Source of the DNA: Stenotrophomonas maltophilia
GTDB lineage: Bacteria > Pseudomonadota > Gammaproteobacteria > Xanthomonadales > Xanthomonadaceae
Length of the DNA stretch: 34,085 nucleotides
Direction: 5' to 3'
Assembly: GCA_002364755.1 (NCBI GenBank)
Contig: DEZI01000031.1
Span: forward strand, 23,475-57,559
The notes beneath the pieces were generated by a model. It had not been told where the DNA came from and searched no databases. It saw only the letters and a program-made list of their open reading frames with translations. The position numbers and the translations under genes were made by a program. This document shows positions 31,521 through 34,085 of this stretch, one piece after another. Numbering within the stretch: the stretch's first letter is position 1; each line of letters begins with the position of its first letter.

Positions 31521-31937
31521 ATGGACTCCCCTGCCCGCACCTTCATCGTCAACATCGATGTGCCCGACCTGGCCGCTGCCGAAGCGTTCTACGTTGCGGC
31601 CTTCGGCCTGCGCGTCGGCCGCCGGCTGGGGACCAACGCGCTTGAACTGCTCGGTGGTCCCACCCCGCTGTACCTGCTGCAGAGTGATGCGGGCAGCGTG
31701 GCCACCGACGAAGGCGACGTGCGCGATTACGAGCGGCATTGGACGCCGCTGCACCTGGATTGGGTGGTGGAAGACATCAACGTCGCGTTGTCACGCGCAG
31801 TGGCCGCCGGCGCGGTCATCGAACTGCCGGTGAGCGAGCGCCGCTGGGGACGGCTGGCAGTGCTGGCCGATCCGTTCGGGCATGGGTTCTGCCTGATCCA
31901 GTTCGTCGGCCTGGGGTATGACGCGCTGGTGGAGTGA
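31521..31937 (+). CDS. VOC-superfamily protein (glyoxalase/dioxygenase fold)
   Basis: A 138-residue vicinal-oxygen-chelate protein with two beta-alpha-beta-beta-beta units. The first is FIVNIDVPDLAAAEAFYVAAFGLRVG and the second HLDWVVEDINVALSRAVAAGAVIE, ending LADPFGHGFCLIQF. A histidine in HLDW and polar residues near the end could be metal ligands, but the full set is not certain. Members include glyoxalase I, fosfomycin and bleomycin resistance proteins and dioxygenases; sequence alone does not choose. A TAGACT -10 candidate precedes it in the gap shared with the SMI1-like gene. Confidence 0.82.
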   Translation: MDSPARTFIVNIDVPDLAAAEAFYVAAFGLRVGRRLGTNALELLGGPTPLYLLQSDAGSVATDEGDVRDYERHWTPLHLDWVVEDINVALSRAVAAGAVIELPVSERRWGRLAVLADPFGHGFCLIQFVGLGYDALVE

Positions 31938-31949
31938 GTGACCACACGG

Positions 31950-31974
31950 GTGGGTGCCGACCGTTGGTCGGCAC
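31950..31974 (+). repeat. Degenerate SMAG unit
   Basis: GTGG where GTAG is usual, then GTGCCGACC/GGTCGGCAC. It lies in the 48-base gap between the VOC gene and the convergent lysR and may act as a 3'-end structure. The first element of the window (56-76) has the same GTGG start. Confidence 0.65.
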
Positions 31975-31985
31975 TGCATCCCGCC

Positions 31986-32870
31986 TCACTCCCGCAGCAT
32001 ATCCACGAACGCGCGCAACGCCGACGACATCTGCCGCTGCTTCGGGTAATACAGCACGAAGCCGGGAAACGGCTCGCTCCAGTCCTGCAGCACCGCCACC
32101 ATCCGCCCGGCCTCGATATGCGGGCGCGCGGCATCTTCCAGCACGTAGGCCAGGCCGAAACCATCGAGCACCGCGCGGATGATGGTGGTCTGCTCGCTCA
32201 GCGTCAGCCGCCCGCGCACGTCGATTTCCAGCGACTGCCCATCGCGATCGAACTGCCACTTGTACAGGTGCCCGCTGGCGAAACGGAAGCGGATGCATTC
32301 GTGCTGCAGCAGGTCGCGCGGGTGCTGCGGCGCCGGGTGCTGGCCCAGGTACTCCGGCGAGGCCACGATCATGCCGTGCAGGGCCGGTCCCAACGGCACC
32401 GCCACCATGTCCTCGGGCACGAACTCATGCAGGCGCACGCCGGCATCGAAGCCGTCAGCGACGATGTCGACCAGCCCGTCGTTTTCGGTCAGCTCCAGCC
32501 GCACATCCGGATGCGCGCGCAGGAAGCGGGTCAGCCGCGGCCCGAGCTGGGTCGGTACCGCAGCACGCGCCGCGTTGATGCGCAGCAGCCCGGTCGGGCT
32601 GTCCCTGAACTGGTTCATCTCTTCCAGCGCGTCGTGCACCTGGCCCAGCGCCGGCTGCAGCCTGTCCAGCAGGCGCTGCCCGGCCTCGGTCAGGGCCACG
32701 CTGCGGGTGGTGCGGTGAAACAGCCCCACGCCCAGCCGCTCTTCCAGCGCGCGGATCGCATAGCTCACCGCCGAGGTCGACAGGGTCAGTTCGCCGCCGG
32801 CCTTGCGGAAGCTGCGGTGGCGGGCCACGGCAGCGAAGGCGGCCAGGTGGGAGAGATTGTCAGAGGCCAT
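31986..32870 (-). CDS. LysR-family regulator divergent from a YahK-type reductase
   Basis: A 294-residue LysR regulator. The DNA-binding domain spans about 5-65 (LAAFAAVARHRSFRKAGGELTLSTSAVSYAIRALEERLGV), with the FHRTTRSVALT wing. The effector domain has the CrgA-type LLRINAARAAVPTQLGP and DIVADGFDAGVRL motifs. It is divergent from the alcohol/aldehyde dehydrogenase gene across about 104 bases, so activation of that gene is the simplest role. The upstream gap holds GTACC-CC-GGTAC (32913-32924) and TGAT-GA-ATCA (32885-32894) inverted repeats as possible sites. Confidence 0.92.
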   Translation of the reverse strand: MASDNLSHLAAFAAVARHRSFRKAGGELTLSTSAVSYAIRALEERLGVGLFHRTTRSVALTEAGQRLLDRLQPALGQVHDALEEMNQFRDSPTGLLRINAARAAVPTQLGPRLTRFLRAHPDVRLELTENDGLVDIVADGFDAGVRLHEFVPEDMVAVPLGPALHGMIVASPEYLGQHPAPQHPRDLLQHECIRFRFASGHLYKWQFDRDGQSLEIDVRGRLTLSEQTTIIRAVLDGFGLAYVLEDAARPHIEAGRMVAVLQDWSEPFPGFVLYYPKQRQMSSALRAFVDMLRE

Positions 32871-32912
32871 TGTGCAGTGTGCCTTGATGAATCATGCCGA
32901 TATCCGGGCTTT

Positions 32913-32938
32913 GTACCCCGGTACGAGGGGCGTATTGT
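32913..32938 (+). promoter_or_regulatory. Candidate promoter/operator of the aldehyde reductase gene
   Basis: GTACC-CC-GGTAC (32913-32924) overlaps a weak -35 (TTGTAC, 32911-32916). A -10-like TATTGT follows at 32933-32938 with a 16-base spacer, about 37 bases before the ATG. Neither hexamer is strong. Confidence 0.3.
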
Positions 32939-32974
32939 AAAGCGCCTTTCGACAAACCCCGCCAAGGATTCCCC

Positions 32975-34027
32975 ATGTCCCTCGCCCATGGTTATGCGGT
33001 ACGCACCAACACCGCCCCGCTCGAGCCCTTCACCTTCGAACGTCGCGCCGTCGGCGCCAACGACATCCGCATCGAAGTGCTGTACAGCGGCATCTGCCAT
33101 TCCGACCTGCACCAGGCCCGCGACGATTGGGGCGGCGCCGAGTACCCGATGGTGCCGGGCCACGAGATCATCGGCCGCGTGGTCGAAGTCGGCCCGTCCG
33201 TCACCACCCTGAAGGTCGGCGACTTCGCCGGCGTCGGCTGCATGGTCGATTCCTGCCGCCACTGCGATGCCTGCGACCACGACCTGGAGCAGTACTGCGA
33301 AAAGGGCCCGACCTACACCTACAACAGCCACGACCGCAACACCGGCGAGCTGACCATGGGCGGTTACTCCGACCACATCGTGGTCGAGCAGCGCTTCGTG
33401 GTGAAGGTCTCTGAAAAGCTGGACCTGAAGGCCGCCGCGCCGCTGCTGTGCGCCGGCATCACCACCTACTCGCCGCTGCGCCACTGGAAGGTCGGCCCGG
33501 GCCAGAAGGTGGGCGTGATCGGCCTGGGTGGCCTCGGCCACATGGGCGTGAAGTTCGCCAAGGCGATGGGCGCCACCGTGGTGATGATCACCACCACCCC
33601 GGAAAAGGGTGCCGATGCCAAGCGCCTGGGCGCCGACGAAGTGCTGGTCTCGCGCGACGCGGAGCAGATGAAGGCCCACGCCAACAGCTTCGACTTCCTG
33701 CTCAACACGGTGCCGGTCAGCCATGACACCAACCCGTACATGAGCCTGCTCAAGCGCGATGCAACCATGTGCCTGGTCGGCGTCATCACCGAACTGGACC
33801 CGCCGCTGATGGGTGGTACGGTCATCTTCGGCCGCAAGCACGTCACCGGCTCGGCCATCGGCGGCATGGCCGAAACCCAGGAAATGATGGACTTCTGTGC
33901 CGAGCACGGCATCGTCAGCGATGTGGAAGTGATCAATATCAAGGACGTGAACCAGGCCTGGGAGCGCATGGCGAAGAACGATGTGCGCTATCGCTTCGTG
34001 ATCGACATGGCCACCATCAAGGCCTGA
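32975..34027 (+). CDS. yahK: NADPH-dependent aldehyde reductase, YahK/CAD type
   Basis: A 350-residue zinc alcohol dehydrogenase of the cinnamyl-alcohol-dehydrogenase branch, very like E. coli YahK, which reduces many aldehydes with NADPH. Catalytic zinc ligands C41 and H63 (SGICHSDLHQ and PGHEIIG) and structural cysteines C94, C97, C100 and C108 are present. PLLCAGITTYSPLRHW and the Rossmann VIGLGGLGHMGVKFAKAMGA are hallmark stretches, and FDFLLNTVPV and GSAIGGMAETQEMMDFCAEHGI follow. AAGGA lies 8 bases before the ATG. It is probably activated by the divergent LysR. The window ends 58 bases after its stop and shows no further gene. Confidence 0.95.
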   Translation: MSLAHGYAVRTNTAPLEPFTFERRAVGANDIRIEVLYSGICHSDLHQARDDWGGAEYPMVPGHEIIGRVVEVGPSVTTLKVGDFAGVGCMVDSCRHCDACDHDLEQYCEKGPTYTYNSHDRNTGELTMGGYSDHIVVEQRFVVKVSEKLDLKAAAPLLCAGITTYSPLRHWKVGPGQKVGVIGLGGLGHMGVKFAKAMGATVVMITTTPEKGADAKRLGADEVLVSRDAEQMKAHANSFDFLLNTVPVSHDTNPYMSLLKRDATMCLVGVITELDPPLMGGTVIFGRKHVTGSAIGGMAETQEMMDFCAEHGIVSDVEVINIKDVNQAWERMAKNDVRYRFVIDMATIKA

Positions 34028-34085
34028 TCGCTGCGCTGATGGAATGAAGAAACCCCGGCATTGCCGTAATGCTGTTCACTTAAGC

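Overview
The window looks like a chromosomal segment of a Stenotrophomonas species (S. maltophilia complex or a close Xanthomonadaceae relative). The grounds are a very GC-rich sequence, gene content typical of that group, and many short hairpin repeats carrying a terminal GTAG (or CTAC), which match the SMAG/REP-like elements known from S. maltophilia. There is no rRNA, tRNA, CRISPR array, insertion sequence or phage gene. It reads as ordinary core/accessory chromosome, not as a genomic island.

Layout. 1-169: repeats only. 170-2626 (minus): a QEGLA-motif putative zinc peptidase and the ribosome-assembly GTPase RsgA. 2749-5366 (plus): a tight three-gene run of AlaA-like aminotransferase, SGNH hydrolase and SAM methyltransferase. 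After a repeat cluster come a membrane-anchored polysaccharide deacetylase (minus) and, divergently, a Grx4/rhodanese fusion (plus) ending in a strong bidirectional terminator. 7349-8708 (minus): a DUF924 protein and a short AMP nucleosidase. 8860-12264 (minus): a 1134-residue subtilisin-type autotransporter. 12513-17274 (plus): two overlapping exported amidohydrolases, of which the second has lost its metal ligands, then a DsbA-fold isomerase, a DegV protein and a small conserved-looking protein. 17275-17742: a repeat-rich gap with one doubtful small ORF.

17743-22871 (minus) is a drug-efflux locus: a LysR regulator, a DHA2-type MFS pump, an HlyD/EmrA adaptor and a NodT-type outer-membrane lipoprotein, together forming a tripartite pump. 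Facing it is a universal-stress-protein gene with an FNR/Anr-like box upstream. Then follow a membrane diguanylate cyclase (minus) and a RIO-family kinase (plus). 26079-28402 (minus) is a complete glutathione-dependent formaldehyde detoxification operon (frmR-frmA-fghA) with a recognisable FrmR-type operator. The right end holds a LysR divergent from an Old Yellow Enzyme-type ene-reductase, an SMI1/KNR4-like gene divergent from a VOC protein, and a LysR divergent from a YahK-type aldehyde reductase. Formaldehyde oxidation, ene-reduction and aldehyde reduction lie within about 8 kb, so this end is a carbonyl/electrophile defence neighbourhood.

I see no clearly novel multi-gene system. The points most worth a second look are the paired active/inactive exported amidohydrolases, with a SMAG-like repeat inside the second one's signal-peptide codons; the Grx4 / IscA-like / rhodanese fusion with only two cysteines; SMAG GTAG ends that supply the stop codons of genes; a perfect T-N11-A palindrome over the ribosome-binding site of the efflux-linked lysR; and the FNR-like box before the stress-protein gene. 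All calls are by reading the sequence; no database search was run.
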